39,083 nucleotides of DNA from Micromonospora rosaria (GTDB lineage Bacteria; Actinomycetota; Actinomycetes; Mycobacteriales; Micromonosporaceae): NCBI RefSeq assembly GCF_001567585.1, contig NZ_LRQV01000057.1, positions 1 to 39,083 on the forward strand, in the 5' to 3' direction. How positions within the stretch are numbered: position 1 is the first letter of the stretch; every line of letters starts with the position of its first letter. Position numbers and translations under genes: made by a program. The notes under the pieces were generated by a model that was not told the DNA's origin, ran no database searches, and was given only the letters and a program-made list of their open reading frames with translations. Positions 30,551 to 37,734 of this stretch are shown here, one piece after another.

Positions 30551-31235
30551 CGGCGGCGTACCCGACGCCCCGGTGGGTCCGGATCACGGCGACCGGGGCG
30601 AGTTTGGCGCGGACCTGGGCGACGTGCACGTCCACGGTCCGGGTGCCGGCGTGCGCGGCGTACCCCCAGACCCCGGCGAGCAGTTCCTCCCGGGTGAACA
30701 CCCGGCCGGGCCGGGCCATCAGGTGGGCGAGCAGGTCGAACTCGGTGGAGGTGAGCTGCACCGGGTGCCCGGCGGCGGTCACCGTCCGCCGGCCCGGGTC
30801 GAGGGTCACCGGGCCGACCGTCCGGGGCCGCTGCGCCGCCTCGGGCACCCCGCTGGTGCGGCGCAGCACCGCCCGGATCCGGGCGACGAGTTCCCGGGGG
30901 CTGAACGGTTTGGTGACGTAGTCGTCGGCGCCCAGCTCCAGCCCGACGATCCGGTCCACCTCGTCGTCGCGGGCGGTGAGGAAGACGACCGGCGTCCAGT
31001 CCCCGCTCGCCCGCAGCCGCCGGCAGACCTCCGTGCCGTCCAGGCCGGGCAGCGCGATGTCCAGGACGCAGGCCACCGGGCGCAGCCGGCGGGCGGCGGC
31101 CAGCCCGGCCGCGCCGTCCCGCTCCAGGTGCACGCCGAAGCCGTCCCGGGCCAGGTAGAGCCGGACCAGGTCGGCGATCGACGGCTCGTCCTCGACGACG
31201 AGGACGAGGCCGCGCGGCTGCGGGTCGACGCTCAC
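30543..31235 (-). CDS. OmpR/PhoB-type response regulator
   Basis: 230 residues. Receiver domain 1-118: acidic pocket Glu15-Asp16 (VVEDE), phosphoacceptor Asp59 in CVLDIALPGLDG, conserved Lys109 in GADDYVTKPF. The winged-helix DNA-binding domain (about 135-228) has LTSTEFDLLAHLMARPGRVF, WGYAAHAGTRTVDVHVAQVR and IRTHRGVGYAA. It is followed by, and coupled to, the histidine kinase gene. Start: GTG 31235, the first codon in good position (VSVDPQPRGL); the upstream frame to 31598 is repeat DNA and not coding. Regulon unknown. Confidence 0.93.
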   Translation of the reverse strand: MSVDPQPRGLVLVVEDEPSIADLVRLYLARDGFGVHLERDGAAGLAAARRLRPVACVLDIALPGLDGTEVCRRLRASGDWTPVVFLTARDDEVDRIVGLELGADDYVTKPFSPRELVARIRAVLRRTSGVPEAAQRPRTVGPVTLDPGRRTVTAAGHPVQLTSTEFDLLAHLMARPGRVFTREELLAGVWGYAAHAGTRTVDVHVAQVRAKLAPVAVIRTHRGVGYAADG

Positions 31236-31299
31236 CGGCTCATGATGGCCGACCGCAGCCGGCGGCGACGGCCGACGCGTGTTCGAGTTCGGTAAGAAG

Positions 31300-31425
31300 C
31301 CGGCCGGGTGGTCGGTACCGGAACGACGGCCGGCTCCGGGATGGTGGCGGGCACCAGGGCAGCGGCCGGCACCGGGATGGTGGCCGGTTCCGGGGCGACG
31401 GTCGGCCTCGGGGTGGTGGTCAGCC
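31300..31425. repeat. Seven degenerate 18-bp tandem units at a gene 3' end
   Basis: Units begin at 31300, 31318, 31336, 31354, 31372, 31390 and 31408, all CCGG-like with a GG(T/A)GG(C/T)C core, for example CCGGGATGGTGGC at 31336 and 31372. The last unit contains the stop (TCA 31420-31422) of the PH-like gene. On the reverse strand it would encode a Pro-Val/Thr-Ile repeat. Confidence 0.75.
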
Positions 31426-32094
31426 GAGCACAGCGGTGCCGTACGGGGTCCGCTCGGCGGCGACCATCGGCTCGCCGAACGGGCCGGGCCGCCGGTCCCG
31501 GCCCGGGACCTCCGGTCGGAACAGGTGGTCGGGAGCGTCGAACGGGTCCCGGGCCGGCACCGGACCACCGGCGGTCGCCGGACGCGCCGGCTCCGCACCC
31601 GGTCCGGCCGGGCGGGTCGGGGTGCCCGGCGGCCGGAGCCGGAACGCCTGGCCGAGCAGGGCGTCCAGGTGCCAGACCTGCTTCGGGTGGTGGGCCCGGA
31701 TGACGAACCGTTCCCGGATGCCGTCGATCGCGGTGGCGGCCAGTTCGACGGCGGGCAGGCGTGGATCGGGGTTCCAGGTCACGTGGCTCAGTTCGCGCAG
31801 TTCGCTGTTGAGGTGCAGGCGCAGCCGGTGCAGCACCCGGGTCTGTTGGGTGACGACCAGCCGCCGGTGGGTCAGCAGCAGCAGGTACTCGCCCGGGACC
31901 GGCCGGTCCGGCCGGCTGCACCGGGCGACCAGGATGGTGGCGTCGCCGGAGCCGACGCAGCGCCGGAAGATCGGCATGTGTCGACTGACGGTCTGCACCG
32001 CCAGCCCCGCCTCGGCGGCGGCCGGGAGGAACGTTCGGGAGAACACATCCATGCCGGTATCAACGACGGTACCGGCGAGTGTGACGTGGGACAC
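31420..32094 (-). CDS. Uncharacterised protein with PH-like core and Pro-rich tail
   Basis: 224 residues. The core (about 45-145: GDATILVARCSRPDRPVPGE, YLLLLTHRRLVVTQQTRVLH, RLRLHLNSELRELSHVTWNP) has the beta-strand rhythm of bacterial PH-like domains, where YLLLLTHRRLVVT resembles the usual YLVLTDRRLLV signature. The last 55 residues are Pro/Arg/Gly rich and probably disordered. Start uncertain: GTG 32094 or ATG 32052 (MDVFSRTFLPAAAEAGLAVQ), the latter fitting better with the domain. Function unknown; a role near a membrane is only suggested by the fold. Confidence 0.65.
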   Translation of the reverse strand: MSHVTLAGTVVDTGMDVFSRTFLPAAAEAGLAVQTVSRHMPIFRRCVGSGDATILVARCSRPDRPVPGEYLLLLTHRRLVVTQQTRVLHRLRLHLNSELRELSHVTWNPDPRLPAVELAATAIDGIRERFVIRAHHPKQVWHLDALLGQAFRLRPPGTPTRPAGPGAEPARPATAGGPVPARDPFDAPDHLFRPEVPGRDRRPGPFGEPMVAAERTPYGTAVLG

Positions 32095-32144
32095 GCTGGA
32101 CTTTGCGGAACTTCCACGCCGACCGCGCGGGTGAGCCCAGCAAG

Positions 32145-32234
32145 CACAGGGCCTCTCAGCACAGGGCCTCTCAGCACAGGGCCGGCCAGCACAGGGCCGC
32201 TCAGCGCAGGGCCGCTCAGCGCGGCACCGGTCAG
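32145..32234. repeat. Six 15-bp tandem repeats at the phosphotransferase gene 3' end
   Basis: Units at 32145, 32160, 32175, 32190, 32205 and 32220, consensus CACAGGGCCGCTCAG. The first two are identical. The last unit contains TCAG with the stop (32231-32233) of the phosphotransferase gene. Copies diverge toward the gene end. No spacers, so not a CRISPR array. Confidence 0.88.
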
Positions 32235-33256
32235 AGGGGGTCCGGTGCGAAGACCTCGGCGAGCCAGCCCGGGACCGCGTCGGCGTACTCGGCCCGGCTC
32301 GGGTCGTCCGTGGCCAGCGCCCGCCGCCAGGCCAACGACCGGCCCACCTTCGCCACCGTCACCGCCGGGCCGACCGCCGCCAGCAGCGTCCGCCGGTCGT
32401 ACCGGGCCGACCAGGGCTCCAGGTACGCGTCGCGCAGCCGGACCAGCGCCGGGTCACCGGGTTCGAGGCCGAAGGTGTACGCCGCCGAGCGGAGGGTGAC
32501 CAGCAGCGTCCCGAACGGGTGGCCGATCGAGGCGTCCCCCCAGTCGAAGAACCGGTCCCGCCCGCCGTCGACGAAGACGTTGCCGTCGTGCAGGTCGTCG
32601 TGCTGCACGGTGACCGGCAGCCCGGACCCGGCCAGCCGCGCGCAGAGCGCCGCGAAGTCCGGCTGGTACGCGCGCAGCCGCTGGTACGTCTCCGGGGTCA
32701 GCCCGCCGTCCGCCCCGCCCCGCAGCGCGGCACGGTCGTCGAGCAGGTCGGCGAGGAGGGCGGGCAGCGCCTCGGGCCGGTGGTCCGGCACCCCGAGCGC
32801 CAGCAGTTCGTCGACGTGCCCGACGGCGGCGAGCTGGAGTTCGGCGTACCCGGTCAGCGCTCGTTCCCAGCGGGCCAGCCCGGCACGGGCGTCCGCCGGG
32901 TCGGCGGCGTCGCGCTGCGGCGCGGTCGCCTCCCGCAGGGTCGGGCCGCCGTCGGGCAGCAGCAGCCAGCCCCGGTCCGGGTCCACCGCGATCGGCGCGA
33001 CGACCGCGCCGGGGACGAGCCGGGCCAGCGCCGCCACCAGGGGAGCCTCGTACCCGGTGGCCGGGCCGTTGGCCTTGAACCACACCGGCCCACCGTCGGT
33101 CGGCACCCGCCAGACCAGGGACCAGGGGCGCAGCCGGGGCTCGACCGGACCGTTGACGCGCCGCCCGCCGCGGTCGAGGTGCCCGTCGATCCAGTCCCGG
33201 GCCTGTCGCTGCCACTGCGCGTCGGACCAGACGGGGTACGGCGTCGAGACGGTCAC
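32231..33256 (-). CDS. Aminoglycoside phosphotransferase (APH)-family kinase
   Basis: 341 residues. The APH/ChoK-fold catalytic loop is QHDDLHDGNVFVDG (catalytic Asp, Asn) and the metal-binding motif is FFDWGDASIGHPFGTLL. The N-lobe has VWRVPTDGGPVWFKANGP (ATP Lys) and GWLLLPDGGPTLREA. Proteins of this type phosphorylate small molecules or, in some actinobacteria, aminoglycoside-like natural products; the substrate cannot be inferred. GTG 33256 without a Shine-Dalgarno; TAGGCT (33269-33264 on the coding strand) seven bases upstream suggests leaderless initiation. Flanked by the thiolase gene and the tandem repeat. Confidence 0.87.
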   Translation of the reverse strand: MTVSTPYPVWSDAQWQRQARDWIDGHLDRGGRRVNGPVEPRLRPWSLVWRVPTDGGPVWFKANGPATGYEAPLVAALARLVPGAVVAPIAVDPDRGWLLLPDGGPTLREATAPQRDAADPADARAGLARWERALTGYAELQLAAVGHVDELLALGVPDHRPEALPALLADLLDDRAALRGGADGGLTPETYQRLRAYQPDFAALCARLAGSGLPVTVQHDDLHDGNVFVDGGRDRFFDWGDASIGHPFGTLLVTLRSAAYTFGLEPGDPALVRLRDAYLEPWSARYDRRTLLAAVGPAVTVAKVGRSLAWRRALATDDPSRAEYADAVPGWLAEVFAPDPL

Positions 33257-33347
33257 GCCGCGCAGCCTAGAGCGGCCGGCACGCGCCCGGCGACCGCATT
33301 TCCGGGCCCCGCCGCCCGCCGGGCGTGGGACCCGGCCAGCCTCACAG

Positions 33348-34520
33348 TCAGAGCAGCTCGACGACGGTGGCGTTGGCCATGCCCCCGCCCTCGCACATGG
33401 TCTGCAGGCCGTACCGGATGCCGTTGTCGCGCATGTGCGCCAGCATCGTGGTCATGATCCGGGCCCCGGACGCGCCCAGCGGGTGCCCGAGGGCGATCGC
33501 CCCGCCGCGCGGGTTGAGCCGCCCCGGATCCGCCTCGGTCTCGGCCAGCCAGGCCAGCGGCACCGGGGCGAACGCCTCGTTGACCTCGTACACCCCGATC
33601 TCCTCGATGCCCAGCCCGGCGCGGCGCAGCGCCTTCGCGGTGGCCGGGATCGGCGCGGTGAGCATGGCGACCGGGTCGTCGGCGGCGACCACGGCGGTGT
33701 GGATCCGGGCCAGCGGACGCAGCCCGTGCCGGCCGGCCCACTCGCTGGTGGTGACCGCGAGCGCCGCGGCGCCGTCGGAGATCTGGGACGCCGACCCGGC
33801 GGTGACCACCCCGTCGGCGCGGAACGGCGTCGTCAGCTCGGCCAGCTTCGCCAGCGAGGTGTCCCGGCGGACACCCTCGTCGGCGGTGAGCTTGCCGCCG
33901 TCGGGCAGCGGCACCGGGGCCAGCTCCGCGTCGAACGCCCCGGCGTCCTGGGCGGCGGCGGCGCGGGCGTGGCTGGCCAGGGCGAACTCGTCGAGCTGGG
34001 TACGGGAGAAGCGCCAGCGGGCGGCGATCAGCTCCGCCCCGACGCCCTGGTTGAACGGCAACGGCTGGTCGGCGGCGAAGCCCTCGGCCCCCCGGTACCG
34101 GTCCCGGACCTGGTCGCTGAAGGGGCTGCCGTCGGCCACGCTGGAGCCCATCGGCACCCGGGTCATCGACTCGACGCCCCCGGCGACGACCAGGTCGGCC
34201 TGGCCGGCGGCGACCGTGGCGGCGGCGAAGTGCAGCGCCTGCTGACTGGAGCCGCACTGCCGGTCGAGCGTGGTGCCGGGGACGGACTCCGGCCAGCCGG
34301 CGGCGAGCACCGCGTTGCGGGCGACGTTCCAGGACTGCTCGCCGACCTGGGAGACACAGCCCCAGACCACGTCGTCGACGTCGGCCGGGTCGAGACCGGT
34401 CCGGTGCGCGAGGGCCCGCAGCACGTGCGCCGACAGGTCCACCGGGTGGACGGCGGCCAGGCTGCCCTTGCGCCGCCCGACCGGGGTGCGTACCGCGCCG
34501 ACGATGACCGCGTCACTCAT
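33348..34520 (-). CDS. Thiolase family acetyl-CoA acetyltransferase/acyltransferase
   Basis: 390 residues, normal thiolase length. Nucleophilic Cys89 in LDRQCGSSQQALHFA; the His of the acid-base pair in GGAIALGHPLGASGARI; the second active Cys in MCEGGGMANATVVEL. N-terminus MSDAVIVGAVRTPVGRRKGS is family-typical. Whether it works in beta-oxidation (cleaving) or in condensing acetyl-CoA is not decided by the sequence. Start ATG 34520 with GGGGAG five bases upstream. No acyl-CoA dehydrogenase or hydratase genes lie nearby. Confidence 0.93.
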   Translation of the reverse strand: MSDAVIVGAVRTPVGRRKGSLAAVHPVDLSAHVLRALAHRTGLDPADVDDVVWGCVSQVGEQSWNVARNAVLAAGWPESVPGTTLDRQCGSSQQALHFAAATVAAGQADLVVAGGVESMTRVPMGSSVADGSPFSDQVRDRYRGAEGFAADQPLPFNQGVGAELIAARWRFSRTQLDEFALASHARAAAAQDAGAFDAELAPVPLPDGGKLTADEGVRRDTSLAKLAELTTPFRADGVVTAGSASQISDGAAALAVTTSEWAGRHGLRPLARIHTAVVAADDPVAMLTAPIPATAKALRRAGLGIEEIGVYEVNEAFAPVPLAWLAETEADPGRLNPRGGAIALGHPLGASGARIMTTMLAHMRDNGIRYGLQTMCEGGGMANATVVELL

Positions 34521-34637
34521 GCCTACTCCCCGCCCGTTACTACTCCCGGGTAACCAGGACCGGTCCCGATACTACGTCGCCCGCGCCCCGCGCGCCCGCC
34601 CCGGATCCGGCCGGTTCCCGGCTGGCATGCTGAACCC

Positions 34638-35111
34638 ATGCAGCCCTCGACGCCCCCCGTCCGGCACTGGCGGGTTCCGCCCATGGTGCCCATGGTCAAG
34701 GCGGCCGGCGCGGTCGGCCTGCTCCTGCTCGGGCTGCTCCTGGACGACGGCGACCGGGTCCGGCTCGCGCTGGCCGGGCTGATCGCGGCCGGGCTGCTCG
34801 GCTGGGCGGCACCCGACCTGCTCGTCCCGGTCCGGCTCTCGATCGACCCGGACGGGATCGTCATCCAGCGCAGGTTCGGCGGCTGGATCCGGTTGCCGTG
34901 GGCGGCGATCGAGTCGATCGACCTGGACCGACGCTCCCGGCGGGGCCTCGCCACCGAACTCGTGGAGATCGACGCGGGCGACTCGCTGCACCTGTTCGGC
35001 CGCTACGACGTGGACGCCCCGCTCGACGAGGTGGTCGAGGAGTTGCGCGCCGCCTGGGCCCGGCACGGCACCCCGCCACCGGGGCACGAGGACCCGCCAC
35101 CGCCGGCCTGA
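34638..35111 (+). CDS. Small membrane protein with PH-like domain
   Basis: 157 residues. Two hydrophobic segments (AAGAVGLLLLGLLLDD and ALAGLIAAGLLGWAAPDLL) are followed by a PH-like beta domain (LSIDPDGIVIQRRFGGWIRL, AIESIDLDRRSRRGLATELV, HLFGRYDVDAPLDEVVEELR) and a Pro-rich C-terminus. It matches small actinobacterial PH-domain proteins of unknown role. ATG 34638 follows CATGCT (34626-34631) by six bases with no Shine-Dalgarno. The final codons and stop are part of a short direct repeat. Confidence 0.75.
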   Translation: MQPSTPPVRHWRVPPMVPMVKAAGAVGLLLLGLLLDDGDRVRLALAGLIAAGLLGWAAPDLLVPVRLSIDPDGIVIQRRFGGWIRLPWAAIESIDLDRRSRRGLATELVEIDAGDSLHLFGRYDVDAPLDEVVEELRAAWARHGTPPPGHEDPPPPA

Positions 35112-35138
35112 GCCGGGCCGGTCGACCTGAGCCGGGCC
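35107..35138. repeat. 13-bp direct repeat with gene stop codon
   Basis: CCTGAGCCGGGCC at 35107-35119 and 35126-35138; TGA at 35109-35111 is the stop of the PH-domain gene. A weaker repeat, GCTCAGGCG at 35150-35158 and 35174-35182, holds the stop of the convergent rhomboid gene. Confidence 0.75.
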
Positions 35139-35175
35139 CGTCGCCCAGTGCTCAGGCGGACCCTTCGTCACCGGC

Positions 35176-36087
35176 TCAGGCGAGCAGGGTCGCCGTCCGG
35201 GCCACCGCCAGGGCGAGCAGCACGAAGACGATCGCCCCGGTGCCGACCCACTGGACCAGGGGCCGGTGCGACCTCGGCGCGTACGCCATCACCAACGCCA
35301 TCGCCGCGCCGGTGACCAGGCCGCCCAGGTGCCCGGCGATCGAGATGCCCGGCACGGTGAAGGTGAAGATCAGGTTGATCACCAGGATCGGCAGGATCGC
35401 CGAGGTGTCCCGACCCAACCGTCGCATGATCACGAAGATGGCGGCGAAGAGGCCGAAGATCGCGGTGGAGGCGCCGGCGGTGGCCTGGTTCTGCGCGCTC
35501 AGCAGGTACGCCGCGACGTTGCCGCCGAGCCCGGCGACCAGGTAGAGCGCCAGGAACCGGGCCGGCCCGAGCACCGCCTCCAACGACCGGCCGAGCACCC
35601 AGAGCGCCCACATGTTCAGCAGCAGGTGCAGCACGCCGTAGTGCAGGAACATCGCGGTGAGCAGCCGGTACCACTCGCCCTGGGCGATGCCGCCGACCGT
35701 GCCGTCGGGGAAGACCGCCTGCCCGAGCACCGCGCCCCAGTTGGTCAGCGGGGTGCTGCCGCCCAGCAGGCCGCCGAAGCCGGACCCGCCGGCCACCGCG
35801 TCCCCGCCCCGGTCGGAGGCGATGGAGAGCAGCATCATCAGCACGTTCAGGGCGATCAACGTCTTGGTCACGTAGCCGTGACGGCCGGCGTCACCACCAC
35901 CGAAGGCGGTACGCGCCGGCCGTACGCTACGGCGACCCTCGTCGACGCACTCCGGGCACTGGTGGCCCACGGCGGCGTCGCGCATGCAGTCCGGGCAGAT
36001 CGGACGATCGCACCGGGTGCACCGGACGTACGTCTCCCGACCGGGGTGCCGGTAACAGACCGGGGTGGTCGGCGGGGACTCGCTCAC
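35176..36087 (-). CDS. Rhomboid intramembrane serine protease with N-terminal zinc-binding region
   Basis: 303 residues. The N-terminal 50 residues hold a B-box-like set of Cys/His (C11, H14, C23, C26, C31, C34, H42, C44, C47; RCTRCDRPICPDCM). The rhomboid core follows with six or seven membrane segments, FLHYGVLHLLLNMWALWVLG, nucleophile Ser207 in GASTAIFG and catalytic His253 in AGHLGGLVTGA. It cleaves membrane-spanning substrates; the substrate is unknown. GTG 36087 start. It follows the cyclophilin gene by 55 bases on the same strand. Confidence 0.93.
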   Translation of the reverse strand: MSESPPTTPVCYRHPGRETYVRCTRCDRPICPDCMRDAAVGHQCPECVDEGRRSVRPARTAFGGGDAGRHGYVTKTLIALNVLMMLLSIASDRGGDAVAGGSGFGGLLGGSTPLTNWGAVLGQAVFPDGTVGGIAQGEWYRLLTAMFLHYGVLHLLLNMWALWVLGRSLEAVLGPARFLALYLVAGLGGNVAAYLLSAQNQATAGASTAIFGLFAAIFVIMRRLGRDTSAILPILVINLIFTFTVPGISIAGHLGGLVTGAAMALVMAYAPRSHRPLVQWVGTGAIVFVLLALAVARTATLLA

Positions 36088-36142
36088 CGTGCCCGTCCTG
36101 CGGAGCGCTCAGTCATGCAGGCAAAGGTACCTCGCCGCCGAC

Positions 36143-36673
36143 TCAGGCCGGGTTGCGCTCGATCGTGACGCGCTCGATGACCACGTCCTGGAGGGGCCGG
36201 TCGCTCGGCCCGGTCGGGGTGTTGGCGATGGCGTCGACGACCTTGACCGAGTCCTCGTCGGCGACCTGGCCGAAGATGGTGTGCCGGTTGTTCAGGTGCG
36301 GCGTCGGCGCGACGGTGATGAAGAACTGCGAGCCGTTCGTGCCCGGCCCGGCGTTCGCCATGGCCAGCAGGTACGGCCGGTCGAAGCGCAGCTCCGGGTG
36401 GAACTCGTCGCCGAACTTGTAGCCCGGCCCGCCGCGACCGGTGCCGGTCGGGTCGCCCATCTGCACCATGAAGCCGGCGATCACCCGGTGCGAGATGGTG
36501 CCGTCGTAGAACGGGCCGTTGCCCGGCTGGCCGGTGCGCGGGTCGGTGTACTCACGGTTGCCCTCGGCCAGGTCCACGAAGTTGCGGACGGTCTTCGGCG
36601 CGTGGTTGGGGAAGAGCTCCAGGCGGATCGGCCCGGCGTTGGTGTGCAAGGTGGCGTAGACAGCCTCGGCCAC
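36143..36673 (-). CDS. Peptidyl-prolyl cis-trans isomerase, cyclophilin type
   Basis: 176 residues. Core segments: FPNHAPKTVRNFVDLAEG, FYDGTISHRVIAGFMVQMGD with active Arg in HRVIAGFMVQ, AMANAGPGTNGSQFFIT and the NRHTIFGQV end. The Trp that binds cyclosporin in many cyclophilins is His here (PTPHLNNRH), so lower drug sensitivity is likely. No signal peptide, so cytosolic. GTG 36673, with GAGGAG five bases upstream. It likely forms an operon with the rhomboid gene. Confidence 0.95.
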   Translation of the reverse strand: MAEAVYATLHTNAGPIRLELFPNHAPKTVRNFVDLAEGNREYTDPRTGQPGNGPFYDGTISHRVIAGFMVQMGDPTGTGRGGPGYKFGDEFHPELRFDRPYLLAMANAGPGTNGSQFFITVAPTPHLNNRHTIFGQVADEDSVKVVDAIANTPTGPSDRPLQDVVIERVTIERNPA

Positions 36674-36790
36674 GGGTACTCCTCAGTCGTTGGTCAGTTC
36701 CATGCGGATCCTCCCATGTGCCCGATCTGGCAGTGCGGAGGCATCCGAAGGTGGAGGATGACGGAGGAACAACTCCCAGGAGGTGGGAAC

Positions 36791-37666
36791 GTGTTTGGAA
36801 TCGGGCGGCGTAAGACCCAAGGGCAGCTGGCCAGGGCCGAACTGAACCAGGGCGTCGGCCACCTGCGGCAGGCCGCCACGTACGCCGCCAGGGGTGCCGG
36901 CGCGACGGTCGGCCCCCGGGTCCGGGCGGCGCAGGAGTACGTCGCGCCCACCGCCATGGTGGTCCGTGACCGGGCGGCCAGCGGCCTGGCCACGACGGCT
37001 GCGACCCTCGCCCCGCTGGCGGTCGCGGTCCGCAAGGCGCAGGCCGAGGCGGCCGGGAAGGCCGGGGCCGGCAAGAAGGCCGCCGCCGCCCGGACGTCCG
37101 CGATGAGCAAGAAGGTGAAGGCGAAGAGCCCGAAGGCCGCGCGCCGCCGGCAGCGGCGGTCGCGGGGGATGCTCGCCGGGCTGCTGGCCGCCGGGGCGGT
37201 CGCCGGGGTGGCCGGCGCGCTGGCCGTGCGCCGCCGCCGGGAACAGCAGGAGTGGACCGAGTACGACCCCGGCAGCACGCTGGAGCCGATGCGCGACGAG
37301 GTGGAGACCATGGTCGTCAGGACCCCGGTCGCGGGTCGCCCCGCCGCCGGCTCCGACCCGACCGGCGGCGACGGCCCGAAGGCCACCGGTGCACGGGCCA
37401 ACGGCAGCCCGGTGACCGACGCGTCGACCATGTCGAGCGGTTCCCCGATGGCCGGCGGGCCGACCGGCGCGGGCAGCTCGCCGGTGGCCGGGGGCGACAG
37501 CGCCTCCACCACCCGACCCGGACAGCAGCCGGTGATCCACGCCACCACCGAGGTCCCCTCGGTCGCCGAGGGCGCCCGGGACGTCTCCGGCCGCCCGGCC
37601 GACGACCTCACCACGGCCCTCGACCCGCAGGGCACCAGGAAGGCGAAGTCCGGCAGCCGCCGCTGA
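36791..37666 (+). CDS. Basic, Ala-rich protein with one membrane segment, DUF5324-like
   Basis: About 291 residues. N-terminal half is Ala/Val-rich helical (VGHLRQAATYAARGAGATVG, VRDRAASGLATTAATLAPLA) followed by a Lys/Arg-rich patch (KKVKAKSPKAARRRQRRSRG) and one transmembrane helix (MLAGLLAAGAVAGVAGALAV). The C-terminal 110 residues are Ser/Thr/Gly/Pro-rich and unstructured. The helical and basic pattern resembles actinobacterial DUF5324 proteins, a match from memory. Start: GTG 36791 with AGGAGG seven bases upstream; earlier starts are excluded. Divergent from the cyclophilin gene. It ends before a 14-bp hairpin. Confidence 0.72.
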   Translation: MFGIGRRKTQGQLARAELNQGVGHLRQAATYAARGAGATVGPRVRAAQEYVAPTAMVVRDRAASGLATTAATLAPLAVAVRKAQAEAAGKAGAGKKAAAARTSAMSKKVKAKSPKAARRRQRRSRGMLAGLLAAGAVAGVAGALAVRRRREQQEWTEYDPGSTLEPMRDEVETMVVRTPVAGRPAAGSDPTGGDGPKATGARANGSPVTDASTMSSGSPMAGGPTGAGSSPVAGGDSASTTRPGQQPVIHATTEVPSVAEGARDVSGRPADDLTTALDPQGTRKAKSGSRR

Positions 37667-37685
37667 CGCGCCGACCCGACCCGCC

Positions 37686-37718
37686 CGGCGCGGGACGCCC
37701 CGGAGGCGTCCCGCGCCG
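37686..37718. terminator. 14-bp perfect hairpin between convergent genes
   Basis: Arms 37686-37699 and 37705-37718 are exact reverse complements with a five-base loop. Lies between the DUF5324-like gene and the convergent corA stop; likely serves both. Confidence 0.87.
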
Positions 37719-37734
37719 CTGCCCGTGCGCCCGG

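Noticed and set aside
31232..31921. Reverse-strand frame encoding Pro-Val repeats (PEPATIPVPA).
   Set aside because: It runs in a different phase over the PH-like gene and the 18-bp repeat; no start signal and no domain, so a product of the repeat.
32145..32234. Possible CRISPR array.
   Set aside because: Fifteen-base head-to-tail units without spacers and no cas genes; a simple tandem repeat.
32103..34553. Very long forward-strand open frame across the phosphotransferase and thiolase genes.
   Set aside because: It is antisense to two well-defined enzymes with intact motifs, and its composition is repetitive Arg/Gly/Pro, as expected of a shadow frame in high-GC DNA.
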